Shown: positions 22,852 to 36,105, counted from the first letter of the stretch. The stretch: DNA of 64,000 nucleotides from Boesenbergia rotunda (GCA_024364735.1 JAGFNQ010000884.1:1-64000); one strand, 5' to 3'. Notes: a model not told the origin generated them from the letters alone. A program made the numbers and translations.

Positions 22852-24979
22852 ATCTCCCCTTTTTGATGTTTGACAATATCTTAAGTTAGATTGGATTTAA
22901 GGGTTAAGTTGATCTTTGGGAGAAAATAAAAAATGATTTAAATTTTGATCCTTGGGAGAAAACATGATCCTTGGGAGAAAACATAAAAATTTCTAACTCG
23001 AGCTTCTATCTCCCCCTTTGTCACAGAAAAATTCCCCTTTGTCACAAAAAATTTCTAACTTAACTTCTCTCTCCCCCTTTGTCACACATCAAAAAAATGA
23101 TAAAAGACACTTGCGCCAACAATGAAAAATTTCTTGAAGAGCTTCTTTTCTTTTTGAAAGTATCTAGGATAATTCTTTGAAAGCATATAATTTTTGATAA
23201 AATATTTCGAAATTCTTTCCCTTTTTTTTGTTTGAAAAAAAGTCTAAGTACGAGTTTGTAAAGTATTAATAAACAAAACTGAGTACTTAACTTGCATCTG
23301 GAAAAAATATTTTGTACTTGAAAGAATATTAGTACATTGAAACATATTTTGCACTTAGAAAAATATTAGTACTTTGAAAATCTTTTGCACTTTAGAAAAA
23401 TGTTAGTACTTTGAAACTCTTTTGCACTTTAGAAAACTATTAGTACTTTGAAAATCTTTAGTACTTTGAAAATCTTTTGCACTTTTTTAAAAAAAATATT
23501 AGTACTTTGAAAATCTTTTGCACTTTAGAAAAATATTAATACTTTGAAAATCTTTTGCACTTAATTTAAAAAAAAATATTAGTACTTTGAAAATCTTTTG
23601 CACTTTAGAAAAATATTAGTACTTTGAAAATCTTTTGCACTTTAGAAAAATATTAGTCTTTAGTATTTTGAAAAATATTATGCACAAAAATTTGTACTTT
23701 GAAAAAATATTAATAAAATTTTGTTTTGAAAATATAGTAATTTTTCCTTGACTTGGTTTCTTTTCCAGTCTAACACAATCCTAGGAACCCTTGTTAACTA
23801 CAAGGAAATTTCCCTAAGTATCCTGGAAATTTCCAAACTCAAGTAAAAATTATTTCAAATTGATTCAAAAAGTCAAACGGATTTCAAAAATAAATTCTTG
23901 ACTTGAATTCTTTTCCAGTCTTGACACAATCCTAGGAAACCTTGTTAACTACAAGGAAATTTCCTTAAGTGTCTTGGAAATTCTCCAAACTCAAATAAAA
24001 TTATTTTCAAAAGGATTTCAAAGGTCAAAAAGATTTTCAAAATAAGCTTTTTGAAGTTAATATTTTCAAAAGTTTTATTTTTGAATAGATATTGTATAAT
24101 TTTGAAGATGAGTTTAAACAAATGATACTATTATGTTTTCAAAATAAATTTGAAAATACAGTGTATGAAAACATAATATTTTTTGAAACTTTTAATATTT
24201 CTTTTATTTTGACCTCCCCTAAGCTTGACCCAGTCCTAGGAAGCTTGTTGACTACAAGTGATCTTCCTCTGAGTCTTAGGGTTAGATTCAAACAAAAGAA
24301 TTATGTAATAATTTTGAACAACAATCGTTAGTAAATAAAATTAATCTCTTTTGACTTAGATTCCCCCTAAATCGGACACAATCCTAGGAGTTCTTGTAGA
24401 TCATGAAGAAGACTCCCTATGTGTCTTTAGGGTTTATCAAAATCAAAAGAGCAATAAGTACAATGCATTTTGAAATAGTATGATCAAAAACATAATTTAA
24501 CAAATATTTCGAAGGATAAAAATGAGTATTTGAGACAATTTTTGAAAAATACATTTTGAAATGATAGTAATTTTTAAAGCACGAAAGACATTTTGAAATG
24601 ATAATTTTCCAACGAAATGGTTTTCGAAAAGGATATAACAAGGTTTTTTTTGAAAGATCTAAATTTTCGAAAAAACTAACTTTTAAAAGAATAAAAACAC
24701 TCCCCCTGTACCCGACACCGTCTGACTCTATCTAAGTGTCTTAAGAGACTTTAGTGTTGACCTAAAAAGGTTTGTGTTTAAGAGTATAGGTCAAATAATT
24801 TTTCAAAAAAATATAATTTATGAAAATGTAATATATATATATAAGCAATCAGGCAAGCATAAAATTCATAAAAACATTATTATGTTGAAAAATTATTTTG
24901 AAAATAAATTTTTAGTAAAATATTCTAAGGATTTTGAAAATATCTTTGAAAAACATCTGTCATTTAATTAGTCCTTAAT
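22852..24979 (-). other. CE interior, non-coding, with two kinds of internal repeat
   Basis: 23280-23700 is a tandem array of units near 37 bp containing AGTACTTTGAAAATCTTTTGCAC. 23740-24770 contains four or five diverged modules, each with CTTGAC...CACAATCCTAGGA...CTACAAG and a following GTGTCTT word. No pol frame survives here on either strand. Confidence 0.7.
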
Positions 24980-25430
24980 CTCACCCATTCTAAATGTCTC
25001 AATACAAGCAAGCATGGTTGCCTTATGGGTGTACTGTGAGATGCTTGAATAATTTTTCTCAATTTATTTATAGACTGGTTGACCTTGAGTTAGATTTGAG
25101 TTTAATCAATTTGTAAATTAAAGGTAGATTTCGATAATTAGCTTCCAGGTCTTGGCGAGGCACAGAGACCTTCTTTGGTCGTAGCCTTATTGAATCATCA
25201 ACCCTTTCCTTAGACAAAGTCTTGTAAAGAAATAATATCTTTACTTTACTCTTTGAAAAACTCTGGTCTAATTAGTCTAGGATGTGGCGAGGTAGCTTCG
25301 GCTAGTTCAACTTAGCTAAGCCAAGCTTCCCTAACGTACTATCATCTTGCCCCACCCTGGTACTAGGTTAGGCAAGTGTCAGCCAGTCTTTTTCCTATCT
25401 AACCGTTCTAAATCATGCGAAAAATTAAAC
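24980..25430 (-). other. CE block shared with the copia gag-pol spacer
   Basis: 25138-25385 aligns with 1770-2015 of the left-edge copia element, in the same orientation and at the same place relative to gag. Confidence 0.75.
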
Positions 25431-26090
25431 ATGAATGGCATGTCATATATTTACAAAAAAAAAGCAAATGCATGTACATGACAGTTATGCATGAGTCAAA
25501 CAAGTCAAAACATTTTGCTTAAGTTTCTAATAATGTATCAAATTCCTGATTTGATACATGTCATGTGAACTCGCGAATATGCCAATCCACTTTGACATAT
25601 TTAATATTATTAAGCTGGAGGTTTTGGTTGGGTAGAATTTTAGTTGGTTTTATACTTAGGTAATTAATTTGAAGTTTAGTTCATGGATTAAGGATTGAAT
25701 AAAATTTAATTTGTTGAATTAATTAGGTGTAATTATTAAGAATTAATTAATTAAAGTTGAAATCATTAAAAGTTGAGGTTATTTAAGAATTTAAGTTGTT
25801 AAGATTTAATTGGAATTTAGAATTAATTAGAATTAAATTGCTAAGTATTAATTAGAGGTTAAAATAATTAAGATTTAATTAAGGTTAAAATAATTAAGAT
25901 TTAATTAAGGTTAAAATAATTAAGACAAAAATTAACTATGAATTAATTAAAAAGAGTTAATTAGGATTCAATTAATTATGGATTAATTAGGATTAAATTA
26001 ATTAAGGTTTAATTTATTTAAACATCAATGTTAAAATTATTAATTCAACTTTGTTAACAGTTTTGGGTCTAGTTGCATTAATTTCATTAA
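25431..26090. other. AT-rich tract of CE
   Basis: Dominated by TTAATTAAGGTTAAAATAA-like units repeated from about 25700 to 26030. No gene. Confidence 0.6.
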
Positions 26091-26492
26091 TTAAAAAATC
26101 TCTGACTTATATACTATTTCTTTTTCATTTAGTTTTTCAAGTTTATCTAACACTTCTGCTTTGTTTGAATTTTTATAGACTTTATTAACTGTAGCCTTGA
26201 TTTTAAGAAATTCTTCTTCCTCCTCATCCTCATCATTAAAGTTATATTCTTCTACATCTTCATAGTAGGTAGAATAGTTTTCAAGGTTGTTAATTAATGT
26301 TTCATAATTAATATCCAAGAAGTTTTCAGAATTATCCAAGAAATTAATATTAATTAAAATATCAAAAATAATTTCATCATTATCCTTAAAATTATCATTA
26401 TTAATATTGTCATTATTAACATTTTCAAAAATATTAGAAATTAAAGTATTAACTTTAACTTCATCATTATTTTCAAAATTATGAACAATATT

Positions 26493-27796
26493 CAGGCCCG
26501 GCTCAAGGCACAGGCCACTAAGGCCTGTGCCTAGGGCCCAACAAAATTAGGGGCCCAGCATTATTATATATATAATATATAATATTAAAATTTAATTAAG
26601 TTTTTCAATCTATTGGCATGCATCCATGCAGCCATTATTATTTTTGTTGCTGCATTAATCGCGCATGCAGCGCGATTTTCGCAATAACAGCGCGATTTTC
26701 ACAGCAATATGGCATTCCGCTGCAACTGCAATCAATGAAATGAAGCAAATCACAATTCACATTAATAATCAGCATTTAATTTCCCAAACTTCCTCATTTA
26801 TCAATCCTGCATGGCATTAATCATGCCAAACCAACAAATCTCATTCCAAAACTCAACGGGCTGATCACTTTATTCTATTTTATATGCCATTGGACATTAG
26901 CTCAGTTTTTTCAAGAGCCAAGTAGCCAACAAGGTGAATAAGCATTAGTTTTCTTCCTTCATCAGTGATTTTTTAAGAAGGAATCCATCTTCTCAAGCCT
27001 CAAGGCTCAATCCTCCCTCGCTTGGTATTCGGTAATAATTGTTCACTCTTTTCTTCTTCCAATCTTGAATCTTCTTCGAAATTGTTTTTATTATTCTGTA
27101 TAAATGATAAATTATAGATGGAATGAATAGAATTTTTTTCCTATTTTTTTTTCTATGCAAGTAAATTATTACCGTCACAAATCTAATTTATGCTCTTAAA
27201 AAATCATAAAATATGATTTATAAAATTTTAATATCTTTACTTGTTCTTGTTCTCATCTAGGCCATCCATGCCAACTTTATTTTTTAGCTTTTCTATTTAG
27301 CATAATGAATACTACTTCAATAATAACTGATGGTATATCAATCTTTTTATCCAGGTTTTATTTTTATTTGGAAAACTATCAATCAAGTAGAGACTTATAT
27401 TTTATTATTATTATTTTAATTTAAATATGTCTGCTAAAAAATATGATTCCGGGTATACAAAACGTATGAAGAAAAGAAAAATAGAAGAATTTATTCAATC
27501 TCAAAAAGGTGCACTCGATAGGTTTATTATTAATAATCAAAATGAAAATGAAAATTTAGAAAATAATATAAAAATTTAATTAATAATTTTGCATCTCAAA
27601 AAGCTAGAAAATTAAATTTTAAATAAAAATTTATTTTTAAATTAATATTTTATTTTTAAAAAAAAAATTTAAACCCACTATTGTCGGTCCCAAGTCCGAA
27701 TGAAAAAGGATGAGGGAAAATTTTTATTTTTAAAAAATTATTAAAGATTAAAAAATAATTTAGCCTAGGGCCTCATAGAATCTTGAGACGGCCCTG
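26493..27796 (+). mobile_element. hAT transposon derivative (1304 bp)
   Basis: Ends CAGGCCCGGCTCAAG and CTTGAGACGGCCCTG form an imperfect hAT-type terminal inverted repeat. A perfect 8-bp target duplication ACAATATT lies at 26485-26492 and 27797-27804. It keeps only the start of a transposase frame, so it is non-autonomous. It sits inside the CE gag tail. Confidence 0.93.
27427..27579 (+). pseudogene. N-terminal remnant of a hAT transposase
   Basis: A 50-codon frame from ATG to TAA. It has a lysine-rich start and the IEEFIQSQKGALDRFI segment typical of the N terminus of TTF-type zinc-finger hAT transposases of plants. The zinc finger, catalytic region and dimerisation domain are all missing. 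Confidence 0.7.
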
Positions 27797-28100
27797 ACAA
27801 TATTATCATTATCTTTATCAGTATTATCAGATAGAATATTAGAATTAATTCTAAAAATTATTGCATTGATATTAAAGATTAACGAGTTGATATCTAATAT
27901 TTTCCTATTGTCTATATTTGGTAATTGATCACTCAATATATTAATTTGACTATGCAAAAAGTCTAATTTATCAGAATAATTATCTAATATATCTAAATTA
28001 TCAATATTACTGTATGACTGTATAGGAATTTGAAAATTTTTGCAAAAATAAACTTTTCATACCTTGGACGGACACTGATTCTTGTAGTGTTCATGTTTTT

Positions 28101-30214
28101 TGTTGATGCAGTCTGACCCTGATGGTTGTTTTGGTGTTGACATCGATTTAAGTTTTGATTTATGTTTGGTTGAGTGAATTTGGATTAAGTCCTGGTCGGG
28201 GACTGGGCATGAAATCCCGGTGAGTGAAGTCGGGTCCTGGTGAGTGAAGCCAGGTGATAGAAACCGCGGTGAGTGAAGCTGGGTCCTGGTGAGTGAAGCC
28301 AGGTGATGGAAATCCCGGTGAGTGAAGCTGGGTCCTGGTGAGTGAATCCAGGTGATGGAAATACTAGTGAGTGAAGCTAGGTTGAAATCCCGGTGAATGA
28401 AGCTGGGTCCCGGTGAGTGAAGCCGGGTGACCGAAATCCTGGTGAGTGAAGCCAGGTCCTAGCTTGGAGGGCTAGGTTGAAAAGTCCTAATTCGGAAGGG
28501 TTGGGTGAAAAGTCCTAACTTGGAGGGCTAGGTGAAAAGTCCTAGCTTGGAGAGCTAGGTGAAAAGTCCTAACTTGGAGGGTTAGGTGAAATGTCCCAAC
28601 TTGGAGAATTAGGTGAAAAGTTCTGGCATGGAGGGTCAGGTGCCTAGCTTGGAGGGCTAGGTTGGATGAAGTTCTAACTCGGAAGGGTTGGGTGAAAAGT
28701 CCTAGCTTGGAGGGCTAGGTGAAAAGTCCTAGCTTGGAGGGCTAGGTGAAAAGTCCTAACTTGGAGGGTTAGGTGCAAATTCCCAACTTGGAGAGTTAGA
28801 TGGAAATATCCTAGCTTGGAGGGCTAGGTTGGAGCTCCTGGATCGGTCTGGTGATCGATCAGGGAGTTGGCACGGTGCTCCTTCGTGGATCGGTCTGGTG
28901 ACCGATCCAGCGATGACTGATCGGTCTGGTGACCGATCCAGCGATGACTGATCGGTCTGGTGACCGATCAGGGAGTATGCGTTTCACTCACTGCACAGCT
29001 CCTGATCGGTCTGGTGACCGATCAGGGAGCGCACAGTGAGTTGAGTTCCCCCGCTAATCAGCTCCTGAACGGTCCGGTGACCGATCCAAGACCTAGGATC
29101 TGATTAAAGTTTCCTCACTAGAAGCAGCCTGATTGGTCTGGTGACCGATCAGGCTGGAGCCTGAATGGTCTGGTGACCGATCAGGCGCAGCTAGGATCTG
29201 ATTAAAGTTTCCAGCCTGATTGGTCTGGTGACCGATCAGGCTGGAGCCTGATTGGTCTGGTGACCGATCAGGCTAGAGCCTGATTGGTCTGGGGACCAAT
29301 CAGGAGTATGCAGAAGACTGCTGGATCGGTCTGGTGACCGATCAGGGTCTTTCCTGATCAGTCTGGTGACCGATCAGGCGCAGAACTTTAATTCAAATAT
29401 GCTGTCAGAAGCTCTGATTGCGTCTGTTTTCACTGCTGATTCTCTGATACATTGCTGATTTCATTTGATATGCATTGCTAAGCCTCTGTTGGAGTGTGCA
29501 GGTGATAGCAGGTGATTCAAACACTCAAGGGGGGTCAATGGGAGGCTTTCCGTTGAGCAGGTTTGGCTATTTCTCATTCTCAGGTTTCAACGGGCAACTG
29601 ACGCAGCTGGCGACTGATGGAGACTCAGCTGGAGAGGAGGTCTTCAGTGGACTGAGTGCTCAGGGAGGTCAGTGGGTCCAGGCTGGCTCAGTGGATGCTG
29701 ATGAAGCTTGTGATGGTGAGCAGAGCTTAAGTGATGAAGCTGGAAGCAAAGGAGCAGAGGTGAACAAGACAGAAAACTTGGGAAGTTTGGCTGGGCTGTG
29801 TTTGTGCTCTCTGTTGCTTTGTGCTTGAGCGATCTTGTTATATCTTTGTGAGCCTGTCTTCTCGAGTGTCTCTGTGCTTAACTTGTATCTTCTTGAGATC
29901 ACTTGTGGAGAGGTTTCTCCACCGAGAAGGAGGCTGCTACTATCCGGAGTTCACCGGGGCTTGATCTGCCGACAATTAAGGGATCGCCCACCTCACGGGC
30001 ACGCCAAGGAGTAGGGGCATGTTATCCCCGAACCTTGTATATCGAGGTGTTAGCGTCGGTTTGCTTTCCCTTTGTGTTTTGCTTGCTGTTCGTTATTTCT
30101 GCTTCTGTGTTTTTGTTTCCGCTGCTACTAATCTGATCACGCAGAAGTATCAAAGAGGAAGCAATTGTATCTGGCTATATTCACCCCCCCTCTCTAGCCA
30201 TCCAAGGTCCAACA
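28101..30214 (+). repeat. 5' LTR of element D (2114 bp)
   Basis: It carries three consecutive hairpin arrays (28217-28459, 28458-28830, 28833-29378), then a unique region to the C-rich CACCCCCCC end. No convincing TATA box was found. Confidence 0.92.
28217..29378. repeat. three hairpin arrays in the D 5' LTR
   Basis: Array 1: stems CCCGG/CCGGG, CCTGG/CCAGG and CTAG/CTAG around a constant loop TGAGTGAAG. Array 2: stems CCTAGC/GCTAGG, CCTAAC/GTTAGG and CTGGC/GTCAG around TTGGAGG. Array 3: GATCGGTC/GACCGATC around TGGT, with outer bases CTG/CAG or CTG-G/C-CAG. A doubly changed unit GATTGGTC...GACCAATC is at about 29283-29302. Confidence 0.88.
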
Positions 30215-30216
30215 AG

Positions 30217-30228
30217 TGGTATCAGAGC
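30217..30228 (+). other. primer binding site of element D
   Basis: TGGTATCAGAGC, initiator-Met complement, two bases after the LTR end. Confidence 0.93.
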
Positions 30229-30272
30229 TTGGGGCTCTGTTCACGGCTTAACATCCGAGAGTTATCAACTAG

Positions 30273-31553
30273 ATGGCTGGAAGAGAAGGATTGAGCACAA
30301 ACCGACCTCCATTCCTTGACGGCACAGATTTTTCATATTGGAAGTCAAGAATGGAGTTTTATTTGAAAACCAACATGAGCTTGTGGTTCGCTGTCAAGGA
30401 GGGTTTTTCCCTTCCAAAGGATAATAAAGGAAAGGAGCTTGAGTTTTCCAAGTGGTCGGCTGAGCAAATAAGAAAGAGTGAAGCAAATGCCAAAGCGGTG
30501 GTCACTTTGCAATGTGGGTTGACCAAAGAGGAGTTGAAGAAGGTGGGTCCTTTTACAAGTGCTAAAGATCTTTGGAACAAAATCATTGAGCTCCACGAAG
30601 GAACTCAAGATACCCGAATAGCCAAGAAGGACCTCCTTCACAGTCAACTTCAAAGTCTCACCATGGGAGAAAATGAAAAGGTAAGTGAATTCCATGGTCG
30701 GTTCAAGGAGATATTGAATGGTCTTCACTCCATTGATGAAAAGGTCAAGAACCGCGACCTTGTGAGGTACATTCTAAATGCTTTCCCTATGAACACTTTG
30801 TGGTCATCCATGGTGGATGCCTACAAGGTATCTAGGGATCTTTCAATTATTAAGTTAGAAGATTTATTTTGTGAAATGGAACTACATGAGATTTCTAACA
30901 CAAGCCCAAGGGAGAAAGGTTTGCTTTTGTTGCAGGAAACAAAAGGAAGAAGGACAAAGAGGAGAAGACCTACTGTCATGTGGCTCTAGTGGCCTTAGAA
31001 GATTCAAGTGAAGAGGAGAGTGATAATAAATCGAGAAGCTCCTCAACCGCGCCTTCATCATCTTCGGATGATGAAGAGGTAATCTCTCCGGAATTGGATA
31101 AATGCTATAGAACAATAGCTTGCTTGACCAACATGCTTAAGAAATCTAAGGCCAAAGTTAAATCTTTAAAAGTAGAAATAGAAAAATTAAAAACCTCTAA
31201 GGATGATGTAATTGATGTTATGCATGATGAGTCCCTTGAAAATGAAAATAAGACTTTGTGAAATTGAAAATCTCAAGACTATTCTTGAGAAATTCTCAAT
31301 TGGCTCAAAAACCCTAGACATGGTTCTTAACTCCCAAAAGGCGGTTTACAACAAGGCCGGTATAGGTTATCGACCTAAAGAACCAACTTTTGTGTCATTA
31401 ATGTCTAGAACCCATTGTAGATCACGAAATGATTTTAGGGTTCAAAGAGCTAGAAAGAAATTGACTAAGGCATGGGTGCCAAAGTCTTTACTTGAAGGTT
31501 CATTAGGTCCCAAAATTTGGGTACCTAAAACCTCAATATTTAGAATTGTATAA
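30273..31553 (+). pseudogene. gag of element D with two frameshifts and no zinc knuckle
   Basis: The frame from 30273 has the UBN2-type capsid: YWKSRM near residue 28, LQCGLTKEEL near 80, and ELHEGTQDTRIAKKDLL. It stays open to 30989 but leaves the true frame near 30912. The gag then continues in other frames with a SSEEESDNKS acidic run and a lysine-rich coiled coil. A second shift near 31255 leads to the GSKTLDMVLNSQK and WVPK tail ending at 31553. A CX2CX4HX4C knuckle expected between the lysine-rich segment and the acidic run is absent. The product resembles the left-edge copia gag in all other parts. Confidence 0.88.
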
Positions 31554-34500
31554 GCATAAATTGAGGGGGAGCATCTATCAACATAAGTTGTTGATAAGTG
31601 GTGCTCCAAACCCAAGGCTAAGGTTACACTAGTTTCAAAATGAGTCAACAAGCCTTGGAAATTATTTTTATACATTGCATGAAGGGTTTAGAGAAACACA
31701 TAACTTGCCCGTGTCATGGATTGCTTAGAACAATTAGGTGTATTGTTGCAATTTATAGTTTCCTGCAAGTTATGGTTTATGATATGCCTTATCTCAAGCT
31801 TTAGGTGTTTTGTTTGGTAAACATGATCGAGTATGTCATAATTTTCTTGTGTGTGTTATAGAACATAAAGGCATGCTATTGAACAAGTATGGACACATGA
31901 ATTAGTTAGTGCTAATTCGAAAATCACTATGAAAATCTCACAATACCTGATTAAACAAAGAAAATGAGTTTAAGGCCTAGGCTTAAGCATTTCTTATTAT
32001 TTTGGAGATGAATCTAGATGAATATGCCATGACTTTGATTTTTGGATGATTAACATTAATCTATGACATGCCCATTTTGATTAAGAACAACATGATCACA
32101 TAGGTTATGATGTTTTAAGTTCCATGACTTGTTTGATTTCCCACTGATCATGCTTTGACATAAATCTGTTTTTGAAAACTCAAGATCATGCCAAGAACAT
32201 GCTTAGAACATAATTGATCAGTCAACCTAGTGATGGTATATTAATCCATGGAAATTCTTAATCCTTGATATGAAATGAAGCTTAGTTAAGAGACCCAAAT
32301 CAGATTGCTTGTCTTGATTAAATGATTTATGGTTAATGGAACTCATTTAGGGAGTAAATCTGATTGTGTTAGGGATTAGAGTGATTAAGAGTTGAACCGA
32401 ACCTGTTTCTGAAACTGATCAGTTTCAGAAACCATTCTGTATCATCCCTGATCGGTCCACCGACCGATCAGGGGTGCTTCTGATCGGTCTGGTGACCGAT
32501 CAGACCAACTCTAGTCAAGGAACTCCCAGATCGTTCCAAATTGATCCAAAACCTCCTCAAACCAATCTCTTCTCATCGAATTATATCAGTTTAATGATCA
32601 TGCTCCTAACAAATCTGATACAAACCAATTACAATTGAAACATATTTGATCCTCCATTGGTACAATCCTGGTACTAAGGAAGTATAAATTTGTTTAAGTG
32701 GTACTTGAAACAAAACCTAAATACTGATTTGATACAAACCTATGTTGGAATGTTCAAATTCATAAGAAAGGGTTTGTTTGAGTCATGACTCTTGTTCTTA
32801 ATGTCGTGTTTCAGAAATTTTTCTGAAATATCGAATATTAATAGAGTCTACTTCACTATTACGGAATGCAAATTGTCAATGCAGTCTGATTAGGAACGTA
32901 TCAGAGTTTCCGAATTTTTTCTGAAATCTGATCGCTCCCCAGACTAATCAGATATACTTCTGTATCACGTAATCAACAGACCTGGTTGGTCACGGAGACT
33001 AATCAGGACTATGTTTCAAATACAGTTGCATTCCTTACTCGTCCTATGAAGTATATATGTATTTGACCATGATATACTTCTGTATATGTCTTCACATGGA
33101 AGTCCAAGTGTTAATGCAGTCCGATCTTGAGCGAATCAGAATTACAGAAACTTTTCTGAAAATTAATCGTTCATAGATAAATCAGAAATTTTTTCTGTAT
33201 CGATCATCAGTCTGATGGAACTGCAATAATTGTTGTCATATGATGCATATACATTGTTGCCATGATACATTTATGGTATATGCCTCTCATATGAAATTTA
33301 AACTCATCCTTTGACTTACTTGTCATATGAAACATATACATGTTTGACCATGATATATTTCTGTATATGTTTTCATATGCAATTCAAAAGTTTACCTTTG
33401 ATTATTTTGGGTTTGGGGAGAGACCCATGTTTGAGGGGGAGGTATGTTCAAACTTAATAACCATACTCTTTTCTATGTTTGACAAGGGGGAGAAAATGGT
33501 TGATTAAGTTTAGGGTTATTGTAGGGGGAGGATATTGATTCCCTTACGATAATTGAACTGCCTTCAATTGATCATCAATGCCTAATAACCATCATTTTGT
33601 TGATTATTTTCGGCTCTAAAATTCATGTTTGATCCACATTTTATATGCTTAAGTTTGCAATTTTATTAGGTTTCATGTATTTTCCCTATTTTGGTTTTTA
33701 ATTCTAATCTTTGTATATTTGGGATATTTTTGGCACTAAATTTGAATATTATTTTGTAGGCTTCAATTGATCATGGACCTAGATCAAATTGGGTCAGACT
33801 TGAGTCGGGATTGGATCCAGATCAAAAGGATCAAGCATCGGATTAATAGGAGCCGTCCATTCCAGAGAACAGCTAGATCTGAGCCATCGGTCAACTTCTT
33901 GTCGATCCGAGTCCAAGACAGAATTAATCATGATCATAGATCAAGATCTGAAAATTTCAGTCCAATCAGAAGTAATCTGACCGTTGGATCAAGCTCAAGT
34001 TGTCTAGACCATCCATTCTAGAAAAGGAAAGATCTGGACCATCCACCACTGATCTGGTTAATCCGAGCTGGGGATAGGTAAATCAGGACCATTGATTGAG
34101 ATCTGTGGAGTTTGATTCAGATCTGAAGAGATCCGACCGTTGGATGAAGTCAAATTGATATCAGCCGCCCATTGCTTCCATCATCATATGGCTTAATTGG
34201 TTTGGCTGATCAGACTCAAGTGTTTGGCTGAACCAAAGGGCTGAGTGAATCCAATGACCGAACTCAAGCTGGACTGAACTCAAGCTCTGTTTGACTGAAC
34301 CGAACTGCTTGGCTTGATTGAACTCAACTGATTGACTGAGCCCTTGGCTGAATCAAACACGAGTTGGCTTGGCTGACCGAACCCACACGCAGATCAAAAA
34401 GGGGCAGCATCGCGAGAGCTAGGGATCGTTCGGCACACACACGCGATTCATCCTATCCACCATCACCGCCGGCGATCCACGTCCACCTTCATCGCCGCCG

Positions 34501-36105
34501 GCCAGTAGTCCATCTCCACCTCTTCTCTGTGGGGGTTCGAAGAGAAGAGAGGAAGGGTTCTCTTTCGGGGTTCGGAGAGAAGCCATCCATCTCCACCGCA
34601 GCTTTCTCTTTCGGGGTTCGGAGAGAAAACGATCATCCACTTCCTCCACAGCCGGCGATCAATTCATAACTGCAATTCTTCATCTGTTGCCCTTTACAGC
34701 AATTCATTTAACTTTCTTTGCAGAAATTTCTTCACAGCCTTGTTTTTCTTTATCAGCATCATGTTTACAGCAATTTCTTCGTTTCTAGCAATGGTTTCTT
34801 TACAGTTTATTCCGTAGCAATTTTTTTCTTCTCAGCTTTGTTTTTCTTCAGGATCTTCCTTCTCAGTAGTTTCATTTTCAGCAATTTAAGCCCAGTTCTT
34901 TACAGCAATTTCCTGTTTCGTTTGGATTCAATTAGATTTAACTGTCTTTCGATTTCTGCAATTGTGATCACCTCTTCAATAGCATTTGGGAGCAATTTGT
35001 TTCTTCACAGCAGCTGAATTTTCTTAATTCAGTTTCTTAACAGCTTCAATTTCCAGCACTTCATCAGAATTACAGATCCAGCAGTTCATCTTCTATCCAG
35101 CAATTCATAGCAGTTCCTTTTGATCCTTCACAGTTTCTTTTGATACTTCACAGCACTTCCAGAATTTCCTTCATAGCCGATTACTTTCCAGCAGCTTTTG
35201 ATCAGCATCCAGCTGCAGCCATTGCTTCACAGCTGCATTTGGAGTTTCTGTTCCAATTCCGGCAGTAGCTCAATTGTCAGATTTGGAGTTTAAGTGCATT
35301 TTCAGTTGAAGATTGATCCATATTTGATGAATGTTATGTAGGATGTTGAATTTTTGTAGTTGATGGAGTTTTTCCATATCAATCGGCACATTCTTTAAGT
35401 CATTTAGATCATGCTCCATTTGTGTTTGGTTAAATGCTTCTGAGAACAATTATTTCAGATTCTATTGTTATGTGATAGTTTGAATTGCTATGTGTTTGAT
35501 TGAGTGAATGTTTGTATTGGATGATCCTTTTCCATTTCAATTTGTATTTACTTGAAGAAATTTCAATCATTTCTATCATGTGTTCGATTATATGCTTCAT
35601 AGATCAGTTAATTTCAATTGGGATGTTTCTTAGTTGGTTTAATCTTGTTTTGTATTGCTCTTCCATTACTTTAAGTTCCATGTCTTCACTTCATGCAATT
35701 AAGCTAGGAGATTAAATTTCTTTCATGCTGTAGGTTTTGTTCCATGTTTAGTTTCGTTAGTGCTTAATTTCAAGTTGTCTTTTCTTTACTGCAATTGTAA
35801 TCAGGATAAACTAGATTTCCAAACCTGCCTTGTCTTTCCTTAATTAGACTATATTTCATACTTGCTCTGCTATTCATTTCGTAGTCATAGCTCTCAAATC
35901 CAAAACCCAGTTTCATATCCAAAACCCAAAAGCAATAAAATACGATCATGAGAATTATCTTGCACCAACTACATTCGTTGGGAGACGACTCGAGTTACTC
36001 TATGCTACATTAGTTTAGAGGAATTCGATACTTAAATTGTATTTGAAACCGTAACACGACAAAAACGGTTATCAATGCCTAAACTTAAATCGGAGTGTCA
36101 AACAA
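31554..36105 (+). other. D interior without pol
   Basis: Several GGGGGA-rich purine tracts (31563, 33430, 33487, 33521) recall the tract at the 3' LTR. Two GATCGGTC hairpins of the LTR type lie at 32450-32505. 33230-33400 repeats CATATGAAA / TATATG words. 34364-34669 is a GC-rich island with two copies of CTCTTTCGGGGTTCGGAGAG. 34680-35250 is rich in CAGCAATTT words. None is a recognisable protein. The GC island may be captured host 5' sequence (inference only). Confidence 0.6.

Larger units (their letters stand above)
26091..28063 (-). pseudogene. N/D/I-rich gag tail of CE, split by the hAT insertion
   Basis: Minus strand: the frame runs from about 28063 to 27805, is broken by the hAT (26493-27796), then resumes from 26484 and stays open to 26091 in the same frame. 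The product would be asparagine-, aspartate- and isoleucine-rich with an acidic DEDEEEEE stretch and a lysine-rich end. One TGA separates it from the zinc knuckle upstream. I know no family with this composition. It may be the counterpart of the acidic/coiled-coil gag tail of SIRE elements, degraded towards AT. Confidence 0.6.

Noticed and set aside
28833..29378. CRISPR-like array of palindromic repeats with spacers
   Set aside because: Plant nuclear LTR context, variable repeats, irregular spacers and no cas genes.
29475..29828. Open frame of 117 codons present in both D LTRs (also 37556-37846)
   Set aside because: The frame is shared only because the LTRs are copies. It has no family resemblance, differs by frame-altering changes at its start between the LTRs, and lies in the LTR downstream of hairpin arrays. 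I treat it as chance.
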